Shown here one piece after another: positions 48,177 through 60,420 of a stretch of 64,000 bases of DNA. The stretch lies in contig NW_004955459.1 in assembly GCF_000276665.1 (NCBI RefSeq), positions 13,968,902-14,032,901 on the forward strand, given 5' to 3'. Each line of letters starts with the position of its first letter. Position 1 is the stretch's first letter. Under the pieces are notes generated by a model, which worked only from the letters and a program-made list of their open reading frames with translations, did no database searches and was not told the origin of the DNA. The stretch is from Chinchilla lanigera (taxonomy: Eukaryota; Chordata; Mammalia; Rodentia; Chinchillidae). Position numbers and translations under genes: made by a program.

Positions 48177-48254
48177 GGGCTGGGGATTTAGCTCAGCAGC
48201 ACAGCACTTGCCTGGCAAGTGTGAGGTCGTGAGTTCCTGGTACTGGAAAAAGAA
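48177..48254 (+). repeat. ID SINE lacking a normal B-box, with 14-bp TSD
   Basis: 'gggctggggatttagctcag' keeps the A-box, but 'gtgagttcctggtactgg' shows an internal deletion where other copies have 'gagttcgattcccagtac'. The tail is very short (aaaaagaaa). The direct repeat aattattgatcaag lies at 48163-48176 and 48255-48268, so the element is complete at both ends despite its length of 78 bases. Confidence 0.93.
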
Positions 48255-48268
48255 AATTATTGATCAAG

Positions 48269-51200
48269 CCATGTGTTTGTGATTAAAAGAAATAATACAC
48301 TTTACTAAATGTTATACTGTACATATGTGCATCGCAGTCAATTTATTGCCTTAAATTATATTTATTTTGTATATACTGTATGTACTGTCTGCATATACTC
48401 AAAATAAACAAATGTTAGCTATATCCATTGACATTTTAGGTTTATGAAAATGTTTTAAAAATAAAAATAGAATAATAATGACGATAATAAAATTGTTTTC
48501 AGCAAATAATGATTGTGACATGAATCAAATCGAAAGAACACTAGAAATCTTGAAGACTAGAAAAACTGGGAAATATCAATGATAAAAAACATGGAATTAT
48601 GCCAAAAGTAACAGGTCTATAATGACCAAAAACTTAAAGGCATAATATTCAAGGGATTTGGAGTTGTTGCAAATGGATACATTGTTTTATATGTGTTCTC
48701 TTTCTCCTAAAAATATAGAAATATGAGATGTATTATTTTGACAAATTTTAAAATGTTAGTTATTTGTTTTAAAAGAAAGAAATGAATTTACTTGTGTTAC
48801 AAATGAAAATGGGACTTCAAACATTAGAGGAGTGAGCTCAGGAGTTAAGTATTCTTCTTTTGGAGGGGAGAACGGTATAAAAGTATTGTTTTGGGAGACA
48901 GTTTACTGGGTACTGTCTTTTTTTTCAGCTGTCTGTGGCTGAAAATCCAAAGTAACAAGATGTGCAGAGATCCTGTTTATCCAGGATCAAGTTAAACACC
49001 CACAACCTATCCAGTAAAATCTGATGGTGCAGGGCATGAGGCAATCTTATGCCTTTTTTTGAAAATTTGTAATAGTACAAATAATAGCTGCAGTAGATAA
49101 GAAAGTACAGAGATAAATGAAATACTTCTCTCACAGTCAGCAAAACTGGGGACAGGATAAAAAAAGATGAAAAAATATAGTAAGCACTGGACATAGTGCA
49201 AAGAAATCACATATTTTCTCACTGTGTATCACCTTTAACCATTTGATTCTTATTTTAGAGCATTCATCAAATGTTGACTTCTATACAAACTCATCTTGTC
49301 CTCTCCAACAGAAATACTCAAGAAACTCTGCCACTCCTAATGCCTTTTAACAAAAACAGCATGTGATAAACTGGATTATGGGAACTCTTGGGACAGAAAA
49401 CCCAACCTAGTTTCAGACACTCCGGGATGAATAGGAGTTGCGAATGGCATGAAGTCACATTTACCAAGCTTCCAGGTGCATTTATCCTCCCTTTCTGTAG
49501 AAACAGCCAAACTGCAAATAATCCTCCAAAGTAATTAGAAGGCCACTGTCTTCTAGGCTCAGCAAAACTGAGTGATTTAAAGGATCTTTTTAAAAAATCC
49601 TATATGGCCTTTAACTGGTAGCAATGAAAACCTACATGGTATAGACACAGCTGATTATGTGATGCAAATTAGAACTATAGAATGAGCTGTGCTTTATTTT
49701 CTTTCAAGCCAACGAGACCATAGTCTCTTCTCTTAATTGCATTCCTTTAGAGTGATTGGGATTTGTTGGCTGTGAAATACAGTTTCCAGACAAAGCTTCT
49801 CTGCAGTATTTTCCACTGTTCCACTTCTATGAGCAAGGACAATTCAAGGGCAAATACTAATTACGATTTTGACACCGTTTTAGTTTCATGGTTAGCTCCG
49901 AGAGTAAATCCGTACTCCACCCCTATTCCCTTGTCAATATCTTCCTACTGTTGATTTCCTAATTTGGTGAACTAATGAACTCAAGAATAGACTCTGACTT
50001 TAAAAGTACTCCCCTGCCCAGAGATTTAATTGTGCTTTCAAAAGAATGCTACACGTTTCTGAGCAACAAAGTAAAAAAAAAAAAATTCAAACTCTAAAGA
50101 ACAGCACTACACAGAGGCTTAAAACGTCCTACATATATTACTTTTTCCTTAGTAGTTGCAGGATGTTATTAGTCAGGAAAGTCATTTATGGTCTAGCTCT
50201 CTAAACTATAAAATATATTCAATAACAGGAATACCTCGCACTCACAGAAACAATGCTATTAACATTGAAGATTGAGAAACATAACTATTCTGTTTTTGCA
50301 TTGGAGGTGCCCCATGTGTATGAGGTCATTTCAAAAAACTATTTACTTCACTTGAATTGGACTTCCGACTCTCAAGTGAACAATAAGCATGTGTGAGTGA
50401 TCTTAACATTTTTAAACAAAGATATTCATGCCATGATAAAGGAAAGCCAAATTAAAATAAGCAAAATAACTCCAACCCATTGCCAACTTCCTGTCATAAA
50501 AGACCTAAAAATAATATCTTGATATTTTATAAAGATATTGACTGATTAATGCTAACAGTGTTAAAGAAAGGGGGCTTGTGAGTGCTAATAAATATTAAAC
50601 TTAGTAATTTTCCAAACAGGTGCATTTTAGAAGCACTCACATATAAGGTAAAACTATTTTTTATTATGCATTAAACAAAGAAAATAAAACAGGTTTGAAT
50701 AGATAACCATTAAGATAAATAAAAGCAGATATGAGTGAATATTTTAAGTAGATAAATAGGCATATAGACACTGTACTTGTAATATGCAATATATTCTGTA
50801 TGTTTGAGTGTCTACTTTCAAAACGTTGTGTATGCAACTCAAATATGGCATGGAAGGCACTGCTAACTGATCAGCCAGGAGCTGAGGAACAGAATATGTC
50901 TAGATATAGAAAATATATTTCCTTGAATCTTTGTAACTAAGTGTTGTCCTGTGAGTGATTTTAGCCAATGAAAATTAAGTAAAAGTTTTTGAGACTGTGA
51001 CAGGATAGACTCCCTGTTAAGAATACAAATAGTTGAGGAATGCTTATTTTGCTCCTCTCTTCTCCTTTTGCCTACCTGGAAGACAAACAGATTGACTGTC
51101 TCTCAACTGTACGTCCAAGTTTGAAATGTAAGTGTTAGCAAGCACAAAGGTACAGGACTGCCATCCTCCATGGGAGTGATGATCTATGGATTTTTTTTTA

Positions 51201-51544
51201 TGAAAGATAAATACTTTGACATTTCTTAAGCCTCTGCTATTGGTAGACTTTCATTATGCACAGCCAAACCTTATCTCCAAGGGGCACATACGCACCTAAA
51301 CACATTTTCAAACACTGGAACCATTAAGCCTACAGTGTACAATCTGCTTTTTCTGATTAATGAATTGAGTGAATGTTTATTCTTAAATTTTATTTTATAT
51401 TCAATTTAACTTGATTTTACTTTAATTATAATTTACCTAAATTTTATAGATATTGATTTTCCAAGTTGAATTCAGGAAGTTTTCATTGAAAATATTTTTA
51501 AAAATTGATTTATTCTTGGTTTCTTATCTTTATTCTTAGTTTGT
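48269..51544. other. Non-coding, no feature identified
   Basis: About 3.3 kb without any recognised repeat or gene. Overlapping minus-strand ORFs at 48925-49222 are in two frames of the same stretch and are not supported. Confidence 0.45.
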
Positions 51545-51680
51545 TATTTAAAACATCAATAGTTTGTCACTGTAACATAGGAATGGATCTTCTTTCAGTG
51601 AATTACCATGAAAATTAAGAGAGAAAAATGCATATCATTGGCACATAGTAAGGCTTCAGTGAATATCAGTTACTTGAAGA
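51545..51680 (+). repeat. MIR SINE 3' half
   Basis: 'gtcactgtaacataggaatg', 'accatgaaaattaagagaga', 'aaatgcatatcattggcaca', 'tagtaaggcttcagtgaata' follow the MIR 3' half, including the 'gcacatagtaagcrctcaataaa' signature in decayed form. Confidence 0.55.
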
Positions 51681-54600
51681 ATCTTTGGAATCAACCTGCT
51701 GATATCTTACATTTCTAATCCTGTTCACAGTATACTAATTGCAACTGCATAAAATAGAACAAAATCTATAGCTGTGGACCACTACAATAACAAATTTGCC
51801 TTGAAAATGTTTCTTTTATTACTGCTTCTGCTATGAATAAATGATCTTTCCTTTTCAAACAGCTATATTTTCAAATTTTAATGACAGCTATTTTCACTTA
51901 AAGATTAGTAGTAATAATAAGAGGAAAGAGTAAAAGTCGATCTACCTTCATTTGATTGCAACTGGAATTGTAAAACATGTCTTCTCTCTTCTTCCAAAAG
52001 ACTCCTTCTGTTATCAGAAACCTCTTTTATAACACTTCATAACCAAATTTAATTCCACTGACATTAATGACTTTTTGAAACAATTCCACTACATTGTATT
52101 AAGCTGAAATGCAACTTAAATTATGCCATCAAAACACGTGTTGATACTTGTATTATGTGACTGGATTAATATACAGCATAATTGTGTGTAACAAACTCAA
52201 AGTTTCTTTGAAAATGATAGCTTCCACTTAGTTTTTCCTGAAGCAATGGCAGAGACATGTAGCATTCATATTAATTTTCAAAATATGTAAGGAAAGTTGT
52301 AATCAAGCATCAAAAGTAAAAAAAAAAAACCTTTGCTAACAACTTTGACTTTGGAAAATCTATAGCTTGAAGTCTAAAAGTAGTCTTTTTTAAAAAACAT
52401 TTCAACAATTTATCTTTGAAAGAGAAGCATTACATCAGGGGAGAAAATTAAGAGACTGTGGAGATTTGAAAACTACATAAATTCCATCAAAGTACATAAA
52501 GGAAAAACTGGCAATGTTTTACCCTTAACACTAAAATTAGAATCAAAACTTTACTTATTTAAAATAAAAATCCTGAGTGAACATGAAGCCCCTCAATTTC
52601 TCTTCATATGGCACTGTGGACAAAAGTGCACAAAGCAGGAACTTGGGTGACTCCAACGAGTCATAGCTGATCAGAACCAAAGCATCGAACACAGTTATCA
52701 AATATAATGATGCATCAGTATCTCTAAGTGGGAATTACACTGAACGTTGGCCTTACCAATTATTTTAGATGTAATCACATGTTCATGGCCTTAAAAGAAC
52801 CAACCCATGGCTCTCAGGTTTGAAAGTTACAATTATCCAATAATCTAACCAAGAGTTATTAGGTGGAGATCTTTTGATAAGTAAGGGAAGTGCTTCTTGT
52901 CTAGTCTGCTGAAATGTTATATAATTCCTCCAACTTTTTATTGTATAATTTATTATTAGAGATAAAGTTCACATCAGAGTACCTACTAAGAAGTGTTTAA
53001 TTATATTTTTAGGGGGAAAGCATTCCTAATTAACAAGGAAGGTGACTTATTGAAAGAAAATGAATCCCTTGGTTTATGAAGTGATGGATTCTATTTGAGG
53101 AGGTGACCTGGAGTCTATTTAAGGCATCATAATTACCTGTGGCTTAGTGTGAATTCATAGGTGGGGGAGTTTTACAGATGTGGTCAACAAGAGCAATTAT
53201 CTGTACCAGTATTCAAACTAGTTTTACTTAGTGATACTGATAAAGTGAAAGTGCCCAAATAAATCTGTATAAAATCTTTTTCAAATGTCTCCCTGTCATT
53301 ACATTTTCTAGTCTAACTATTTAGCACTACCTAGGATAATTTTACAAAAACATATATGCTGGTTTTGTTTAACCACCTGAAACACAAGAATGATTTTTAC
53401 CATATTTATTATTGCTCATTGTCTAGAGCAGAAGTCTACATAGCATCCAGACTCAATCAATAGTTATGTTTAAAGCACTTAATGTGAACAAGTAAATAGA
53501 TTGTGATATAATTATTTTTCATTTTTGTCACTTTTCCTGTAATTTTTTTCTTTTTTTTTTGTACCCATCCTTTTAAATTTGTTTCCTTTTCTTCCTTTTA
53601 TCCCTTTGCCTTCAATTAGCCTCTGTTGATACTGGTTGAAGAGACTTAGAGGTAAGATTTGGAAGATTTGAATTTCAAGCAAGCACTTTCTAATAAGAAG
53701 ATTATATTAAGTTCATTCTTCTTCTGTGACTTAATTTATAGATCAATAGAGAAACTAAAGACAGCTCATTGGGTCGCAAAGGAGGGAGACAGATCTGTAT
53801 GTGTGAAGAATGTGTCTGGGGAAGACAGCCACAGCCTTGAGCAGTGACAGCCTCTATTTCAATATACTTTAAAACCATCATTAATAAAATGAGGTCAGTC
53901 ACACCTTACTTCTCATAGCTTTTCTTAGAGAAAGCTGTGGAGCTTTTCTTAGCAAAGCTGTTGGAAACAGGTGAAGGTGTTTTAAATAGTTCTGGATTCC
54001 AATCAAGTTAAAGGAGCAAATTCAAGCACTACAGTTTTCAAATCATATGGACCTTTTTCTGGCCACTACTAATATTATTTCTAAGTGCCTTTTCCCTAAT
54101 AGCTGTACAGGTACAAAAGGGGATAAAGACAAGAATCATTTTTGGAAAAAGACTCCTGTCTCATTTATTCTTTTGTTCATCTATTGGAGTGAATGCTCAA
54201 CTTCTAGAGTACTCTCCTAACAGCACCCAATTGTCACCATTTAAACATACATAGTGTTGGCATTCCACTGGAATTCAGTATATGTTTCCACACAAAAACT
54301 GTGTTTGCAATAGCAAGCTCCTCCTGCTGAATAGTAAAATTCTGAAAGTATTGTATAAGACAAGATTTTGCTAAGCAAAGCCGGGACTTCAGTACCACAC
54401 AGTTCTCCTGAGTAAAGATTCTTTAAGTGACCAGTAACAATCTCACATACATAAATTTAGAACAGAAGTGTTATTTAGGCTGAACTATTTGGCAACACTT
54501 ATTTCCAGGAAGCATCTCCAGGAACTGAAGAAGGGGACAGAGTATAGAGGTTCTATCCTGGGATCTGAGGCTGCCCTTGCGGCACAGGAGGGTCTTACAG

Positions 54601-54894
54601 CTCTGCTCAGCACTCACTCTTTCGGTCTGTATGCTCCACACATACATTTCTGTTCCACTCTTCTCATTTTGCTCTAGAATATTTTGTTTATACATCTTGG
54701 TATGTGACGCATCTGTGATGGCATTCTGTTCTTAATATGAAATTTAATTTCAACCTCTGCTACCAAATGTAGGCTCCGTTAATGACTCAGATTTATAATA
54801 ATGAAACCCCTTCATCAATTGCCATCCAGTGGGATTCACTGAGCTTGGGTCAGTGGTTTGGAACACTGTAATCTGTCAGTAAATATCTAGTTTA
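51681..54894. other. Non-coding, no confident feature
   Basis: AT-rich; an A-run at 52319-52330 and a T-run near 53551-53560. The minus/plus ORF pair at 54468-54695 overlaps itself and is unsupported. Confidence 0.45.
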
Positions 54895-55195
54895 CAAAAT
54901 ACAATTGCCCTTCCATGTCTGAGAATGTTTTATCCACCTATTTAACCAACCATGAATCAAAAATTACTCAAGAAAAATGCATCTGTCTGAACATGTACAA
55001 ATATTTTTGTGATGATCCCCTAAACAATACAGTAGAATAACAATTTAGTCAATATTTGCCTGGTATTAGGCATAACACACAAACTAGGGATCAAATAAAG
55101 TATATGGGGAAATGTGTACAGGTTATATGCAAATAAGACATCATTTTACATACGGGAATTAAGTAATAATCCACAGATTTTGTAATGCTCACAAA
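54895..55195. mobile_element. Tigger/MER2-like DNA transposon remnant
   Basis: 'tgcccttccatgtctgagaa', 'accaaccatgaatcaaaaat', 'aaatgcatctgtctgaacat', 'taaacaatacagtagaataa', 'ggttatatgcaaataagaca' and 'tccacagattttgtaatgct' occur in the order of a common Tigger-derived non-autonomous family (MER2-like). No transposase frame. Confidence 0.75.
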
Positions 55196-55667
55196 GTCCT
55201 TGAAAGATTTACTCACAGATACTGAAAGAATGTCTATTATTAGGCAACAGATACTATCATAGAATTACTTTGTGTTTGCAAATATGTAAGAAACAGATCT
55301 AGTTATGTGGTGTACTCCAAATGAGAACTTGTCCTATTGAAGGACAATGACCAAGGAGTGAGAAGATAAATAAAGAAGAAAAGATAATTTTGACTCTGCA
55401 GATTGCCTAAATAGTGAATCCAAATACCAAAAGTATGTCTCCTTTGTGTGGGAACCTGAAAGACTAGGTAAAACTCAAAATGTACAATAGATGATAGGAA
55501 AGGGAAAGAAATTTCTCAAAGGAAAGAATGACTGTGATGAGGGAAAGAAGAAAAAAGAAAGAAGGAAGGCAAAACATAAATATATATATATATGTATAGC
55601 TGCGATGACTGTATTGCTGTTTTCTGATGGTGTATTGAAATAAACCATTAATACTCACAATTTTTTA
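55196..55667. other. Non-coding with a short (TA)n run
   Basis: A (TA)n run lies at about 55577-55594; GA-rich sequence precedes it. Nothing else recognised. Confidence 0.45.
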
Positions 55668-56109
55668 TGTTCTGATCGACTTTGCATGCTTGTGTCTGGT
55701 GGTCTGAGCAACTGATTTGAAGGTAACAATATGCAATGGAACTACAATGGTGAACTCCTACAATCTTGTTTAATGAAACTCTGTATTATCTCCAATGTTT
55801 TATTGAAGAATTATTGTCTTATTCTCTTTAATGGTTTGAGTAACCTTTCATTCTTACATCTGATAATCTGAGCAATGTAGCTGAAAATAATGATATGCAA
55901 TGCAACAACCACTGTTGATTTGTATTAATTTGTCTTGAGACCCTGTATCACTTTGAATGTTGTTGCTTTGATTTGTTTATGTTCGTGATACTGGTATTCT
56001 GCTACTGTTCTATTTTTTGTTTGTTTGTTTCTCATGTACTACTCTTTTTAAAATAAAAAATAAATTCAAAAAACAAACAAACAAACAAAAAACCCAAAAA
56101 AAACAAAAG
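55668..56109 (+). repeat. Repeat X copy B (longest copy, with internal duplication)
   Basis: Core 55790-56060 matches copy A: 'ttcttacatctgataatctg', 'agcaatgtagctgaaaataa', 'gtcttgagaccctgtatcac', 'attctgctactgttctattt', 'actactctttttaaaataaa', then an A-rich tail with CAAA units to 56109. Upstream, 55700-55790 ('gtggtctgagcaactgattt', 'gaaggtaacaatatgcaatg', 'aatgaaactctgtattatct') looks like a diverged second copy of the same 90-base module. Not coding. Confidence 0.78.
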
Positions 56110-56111
56110 TA

Positions 56112-56205
56112 GGGCTGGGGATATAGTTCAGTGGCACAGAGCCTGCCTGGCAAGTGTGAGGTCTTGAGTTCGATTCCCAGTACCAAAAAACAAAAAAATG
56201 CCAAA
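56112..56205 (+). repeat. ID SINE in or after the repeat X tail
   Basis: 'gggctggggatatagttcag', 'gcacagagcctgcctggcaa', 'gagttcgattcccagtacca' and an A-rich tail. It starts three bases after the A-rich tail of repeat X, consistent with insertion into or next to that tail. Confidence 0.93.
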
Positions 56206-56389
56206 AACCAAAATTACCACTGGTGTCATCCTTTCAGTGTTTGATCAACTTTTGGAACATGTTTCTTTACTGTCTTGTAATTCAACCCCTGCAAACGTTC
56301 AGTAAATACAGGTCAATTAGAGACATACAGGTAACACTGCCTAAAGCACCACCATGCAGGGTTGTTTAATGATTTTTAAAGCCCTTCAT

Positions 56390-56740
56390 TCACCACCTCA
56401 GATTTCATCCTCCCAGAGGCTTGTTATTCCTGTCCTGGAACAACTGTGGCCTTTTATTGTTGCTTCTACTAGCATCATTTTAAGGGGAAAAAAAAATAAA
56501 GTTCCTTTACTTTGCACGTTAGTATACAGACTGGTATTTTCTTTCTGTAGGTGTTCTCAGGAAAAATATAACTCAAAACTCTTGAAATCTGCAGTTACTC
56601 CCATGTAAAATCACAGATCAGATCATCTCACAACTTGCCTTAAAATCCCTCAATGACGTCACTCAAGATACAATACAGCCTTTTCATTATGGCATGCAAT
56701 GCCCACATTTTCAACCTCACTTTCCTTAACTTCTCTCATA
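56390..56740 (+). repeat. LINE2 3' region remnant
   Basis: 'cagatcagatcatctcacaa', 'cttgccttaaaatccctcaa', 'tacaatacagccttttcatt', 'atggcatgcaatgcccacat' correspond to the L2 stretch with 'gatcatgtcactcccctgct', 'taaaatccaaactccttacc', 'catggcctacaaggccc'. Clear order, high divergence. The 5' limit is uncertain. Confidence 0.6.
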
Positions 56741-56754
56741 AATCGACTAATCTA

Positions 56755-56858
56755 TTGTTGTTGTTGTTTTTTGTTTTTTCTCTGGTACCGGGAACTGAAC
56801 TCACGACCTTGCGCTTGCCAGGCAGGCGCTTTTGCCGCTGAGCTAAATCCCCAGCCCC
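56755..56858 (-). repeat. Young ID SINE with perfect TSD
   Basis: 'ttctctggtaccgggaactg', 'aactcacgaccttgcgcttg', 'ccaggcaggcgcttttgccg', 'ctgagctaaatccccagccc' with a T/G-rich reverse tail. The direct repeat aatcgactaatcta lies at 56741-56754 and 56859-56872. Intact promoter boxes. Confidence 0.96.
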
Positions 56859-56930
56859 AATCGACTAATCTAATAAAAATAATTGCTTAGCTTCTTCTGG
56901 GAATTTTGCTTATGTGGTTTCCACTTTTTG

Positions 56931-57040
56931 TTTGTTTGGTTGGTTGGTTTTTTGGTGTTTTCTCCAGTACCGGGAACCGAACTCACGACCTTGCGCCTGC
57001 CAGGCAGGTGCTTTTGCCGCTGAGCTAAATCCCCAGCCCC
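56931..57040 (-). repeat. Young ID SINE with perfect TSD, 58 bp from the previous one
   Basis: Same subfamily and strand as 56755-56858 ('gtaccgggaaccgaactcac', 'cttttgccgctgagctaaat'). The direct repeat ggtttccactttttg lies at 56916-56930 and 57041-57055. The reverse tail carries a (TTGG)n run. Two independent TSDs show two independent insertions. Confidence 0.96.
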
Positions 57041-57055
57041 GGTTTCCACTTTTTG

Positions 57056-57854
57056 AAATGTACCACATTTTCTCTTGCATTTCTAAGTTCTTCTAATGAG
57101 CCCAGTTTACATGACTTTTTAAAAAACTTCTTCTAATCAGAATATGTGAACAAAATATGTTTGAAGTACTCCAATAATTTATGTGCTACAAATCTTAATA
57201 TTTTTACAGTGCATTGACTATTAGGGCATTGATTCAATAGGATACATACTTGGTCAGACGCATCTGTGTATCACTACAATGCCACTTATTTCACCTATTG
57301 AATACTGAGAAGCTATTTACTCCCCTCTCTCCAAATATGAGTAGTGCACAAATGGTTTATTCTTTAGCATAATGATGGTTAAAAATGATTGCTTAATACT
57401 CAATAAAATTCAACAAGAAAGATTTAGTATTGCTTAGAAGAATTTCCATTTTCAACAAATTTATATTTGGGGGAAATCCATGAAAAAATTTACAAAATTT
57501 CCTGATATACTTGTTTTAAAACACCCTCCCCCATTACTGTTGTGATTTCTTCTGGTCTTTGAATTGATTTGTTCAGTCCCGGAATCTTTCTGTCTTTGCA
57601 GATTGTGGTATATTCACAGAAGCAAGATTTTTACATTTGTACTTTTTATTATCAACATTCATCATATTGATTATACATTACTTTTTAGAACAAAGAAAAT
57701 TATTTATGCTCATTTCCTTTAGATATTCATAAAAGCAGCACCATTCTTTTCATAATCAGTAGGGCATTTTCCCCTCTGCATTCATCTTCCACTTTTATTT
57801 GGTGACAAGAAGAAGTAACAGCAATTTGGGCTAGACTTACTTCATTATTCATTC
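57056..57854. other. Non-coding, no feature identified
   Basis: AT-rich unique-looking DNA. Confidence 0.45.
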
Positions 57855-58291
57855 TGTGGTAGAGTTTGTATGTAGATAGTCCCGCAAAGCCTCATATGGT
57901 CTTAAATGGGGCTTTTTTTTTTTTTCAGAGGTAGCTGAATCTAGAGTGTGATTCATGGTGTAATGCTGGGATTAAGAGTGCTGGAATTAAGGGTAGGCGA
58001 TTGCTGGATTGATCCACTGATTGGATTGGCACCACCCTAATCCAGAGTGTCTGAATACAATACAACAGACAGAAAGAGCCTCCTCCTTTCCCTTCCTTTG
58101 TTGCTTTTGCTGCCTTGTGGGCTCCGTGAACTGTTCTCTTCTGTGATGCTCGTCTGTCATGTGCCACTTTGCCTTGGAACCAGCCATCTATGGACTGAAT
58201 CCTCTACAAATTGTGAACTAAATTTACCATCCCTCGTTTAACTTTGGGTGTCATGTATTTTGTCTCAGATAGGGCATTAGTAACTAAGACA
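57855..58291 (+). mobile_element. ERVL-MaLR LTR (MST/MLT-like)
   Basis: 'gtgattcatggtgtaatgct', 'ggattgatccactgattgg', a CT-rich centre, 'tctatggactgaatcctcta', 'caaattgtgaactaaattta', 'tgtattttgtctcagatagg' and a terminal 'agtaactaagaca' follow the MaLR LTR plan. No clear TSD. Short overlapping ORFs on both strands are by chance. Confidence 0.7.
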
Positions 58292-59024
58292 CTGTAATAA
58301 CTGCTGAGTTTAGTTTTCTGTACTTGGAAGCTGATCCTGAGTATTTGAGATGAATAAGTGAGACCAGTCCACAAGAGGTAATTCTCATATAGAAAGCCCT
58401 AATAAAAGTCTCTTCGAAGGAGAAAGAGCCAGAGGATACAAGTGTAGTTTAAACCCATGTGCTAAGTCTGAATGGAAGAATGATGAACTACAGCCCATGG
58501 TTCAGCACTTAAAACATCTACCAGCCCTTCTCCTGGGGTACTCATACCAGAGTCCTAGAGACGGAGAATTGCATTAAGACATAAAAGTGTATATAAAAAT
58601 AAGAACTGCTTTACAGAAATATCTGCCAGAGACTGCAAGAACAGGGAAGATCCTCACGGTGACTGAAGAGAGACTGTCCAGAAATTCTTCCTTGTGGAGA
58701 GAGCCTCTCTCTCTCTCTTAGCAGATATCAGTACCTTTAAAGAGGTACACATCCATCTTTGGTAATTTTGTTGCAGTCGGTGATGTACAACAGAATTGCA
58801 ACCACCTGAACTAGGAAAGAGAAAACTACCAAAGGAGACAAGTTGTCCAAAATTATTTATCACATTACGTGTGGGGACCTCCTGACCAAAACTGTAAAGC
58901 ATCCAAGGACTCAAAAGGTCCTCCGTTAGCCAGTGGACATGAGACCACGGAAAAGGCAGAGCTGTGTTGATTTTGTAACTGGGTTTTGCATGCAAGCCTT
59001 ACAGGGACTCAGTTTTCTTCTTAA
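58292..59024. other. Non-coding, no feature identified
   Basis: The 113-codon minus-strand ORF (58654-58995) has no similarity I know and contains a short (CT)n run (58709-58718). Not accepted as a gene. Confidence 0.4.
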
Positions 59025-59700
59025 GTGTTTTCTTCCCAATTTCCTTCTTTCATTCATTATCCAATTTCTTCAAAAGTAAACTATGTCTCCACTTTTTTTC
59101 AGCTCCATGTACCTTTTATGCTCCTGAAATTGAATGTCATTTCCTACCACTCTACTGAAATCGAAACACCACCAGCTCCACTGTGCCCAGATCACCAATT
59201 TTATCAGCTCTCATCCTAGTCGTCCCCAGGTAATGCTCACATTTTGCCTCACTCTTCAAACGCTTCCTTCTCCCACTGTGCATCTTGCTATTCCCAGTCT
59301 ACACTCATTTGCACATTACAGGATCTTCCGATTCTCTTATGTAGACATTGTTCACGATTCTGACATCCTGTTCTCACTTTCTGCTGTCAGTATTCACATT
59401 TACATCACAGGACAAGTCAGCACAACTTCACGGGCGTCAGATTTCCTCTTGCGCATGTAACTGTCATTTGTACACGCATAATCCTGTTTATATATCTTGG
59501 TTTATTTCAAGACAAAATCATAGCTCCATCGTACATTACATTCAAACTCTAAAGCAAAATCAGACTCTGTTTGCAGCCTTTCCCTTACTTTTCTTCTTTT
59601 GTCTTCATCACTCATCAGCTTATTCCAAGCATTACCATCCACCAACCATTTAAATAAAAAGCTAGCACAGTTCACCACTTCCCTTTGCATTTCCTAGTTC
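59025..59700 (+). repeat. Pyrimidine-rich region, possible LINE2 remnant
   Basis: The plus strand is rich in C and T with scattered L2-like words ('gcccagatcaccaatttta', 'cattgttcacgattctgaca'). The composition keeps several plus-strand frames open by chance, giving overlapping ORFs of 64-108 codons in different frames. Low confidence in the L2 call. Confidence 0.3.
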
Positions 59701-60119
59701 TAGTACCTTTCCTCACAATAATGACAGATTGTACATTTTTCCTCCTTTCATCACTTTGAACTTAAATACAAACTTTATTACTAATCAAGTTGCTTGGTAA
59801 AACTATCTTAAGTTTTTGGAAATAGCAGGTTTTCTACTGCCGCCTCAGTCATTGTTGCATCTCCTGCAGACCAATTTCCCTGACTCCTCAGAGTCTATCT
59901 GCCTAGGAGGAAGCTCTTGGAAGGTATGTCAAGGATCATTTCAAGTCTCTTCATATATAAGAGATATAAGCATGTAAGATATAAGCATGTGTGGCTTTAC
60001 CCCTTTTACTATCATGTTCTATAGTATTGCATAACAAATAATTAAAATATAGTAAACTAGAGTTCAACTTGAGTCCAAACTGCTATCCAATCACCCAATA
60101 GCACTTGTTGTGTCTCATA

Positions 60120-60420
60120 CAATGAATCCATGCTGTTCCATCATTCCTACATTCTATGACCTATTCTGGCCCCTGCATGCCACACCTCTGGATCTGTCCC
60201 TCTTCAAACTTCACCTTTGAATTACAGTAGGCTTCTATCTCATGGCCATTTTTCCTGTCTCCTCAAGGGGAGTTTTGCGGCACACATTTGCTTTCACTGC
60301 TCATTCTGCTTACAGTGCTCTCAGGAAGGTCTCTGCTTGCAAAGATCTATCAGTTCCTTTAAGGCTTCAGTCAAGGATTATCTCTTCTTATAATCACTAT
60401 TGGTTTCTGCAGGCATGATA
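60120..60420 (+). repeat. LINE2 3' region remnant
   Basis: 'tctatgacctattctggccc', 'ctgcatgccacacctctgga', 'catttgctttcactgctcat', 'caaagatctatcagttcctt', 'taaggcttcagtcaaggatt' follow the L2 3' order ('ctggcccctgcctacctct', 'ttgcacttgctgttccctc', 'tcaggtctcagctcaaatg'). Confidence 0.6.

Noticed and set aside
59134..59653. Overlapping plus-strand ORFs of 108 and 101 codons
   Set aside because: They are in different frames of one pyrimidine-rich region, without motifs; composition keeps frames open.
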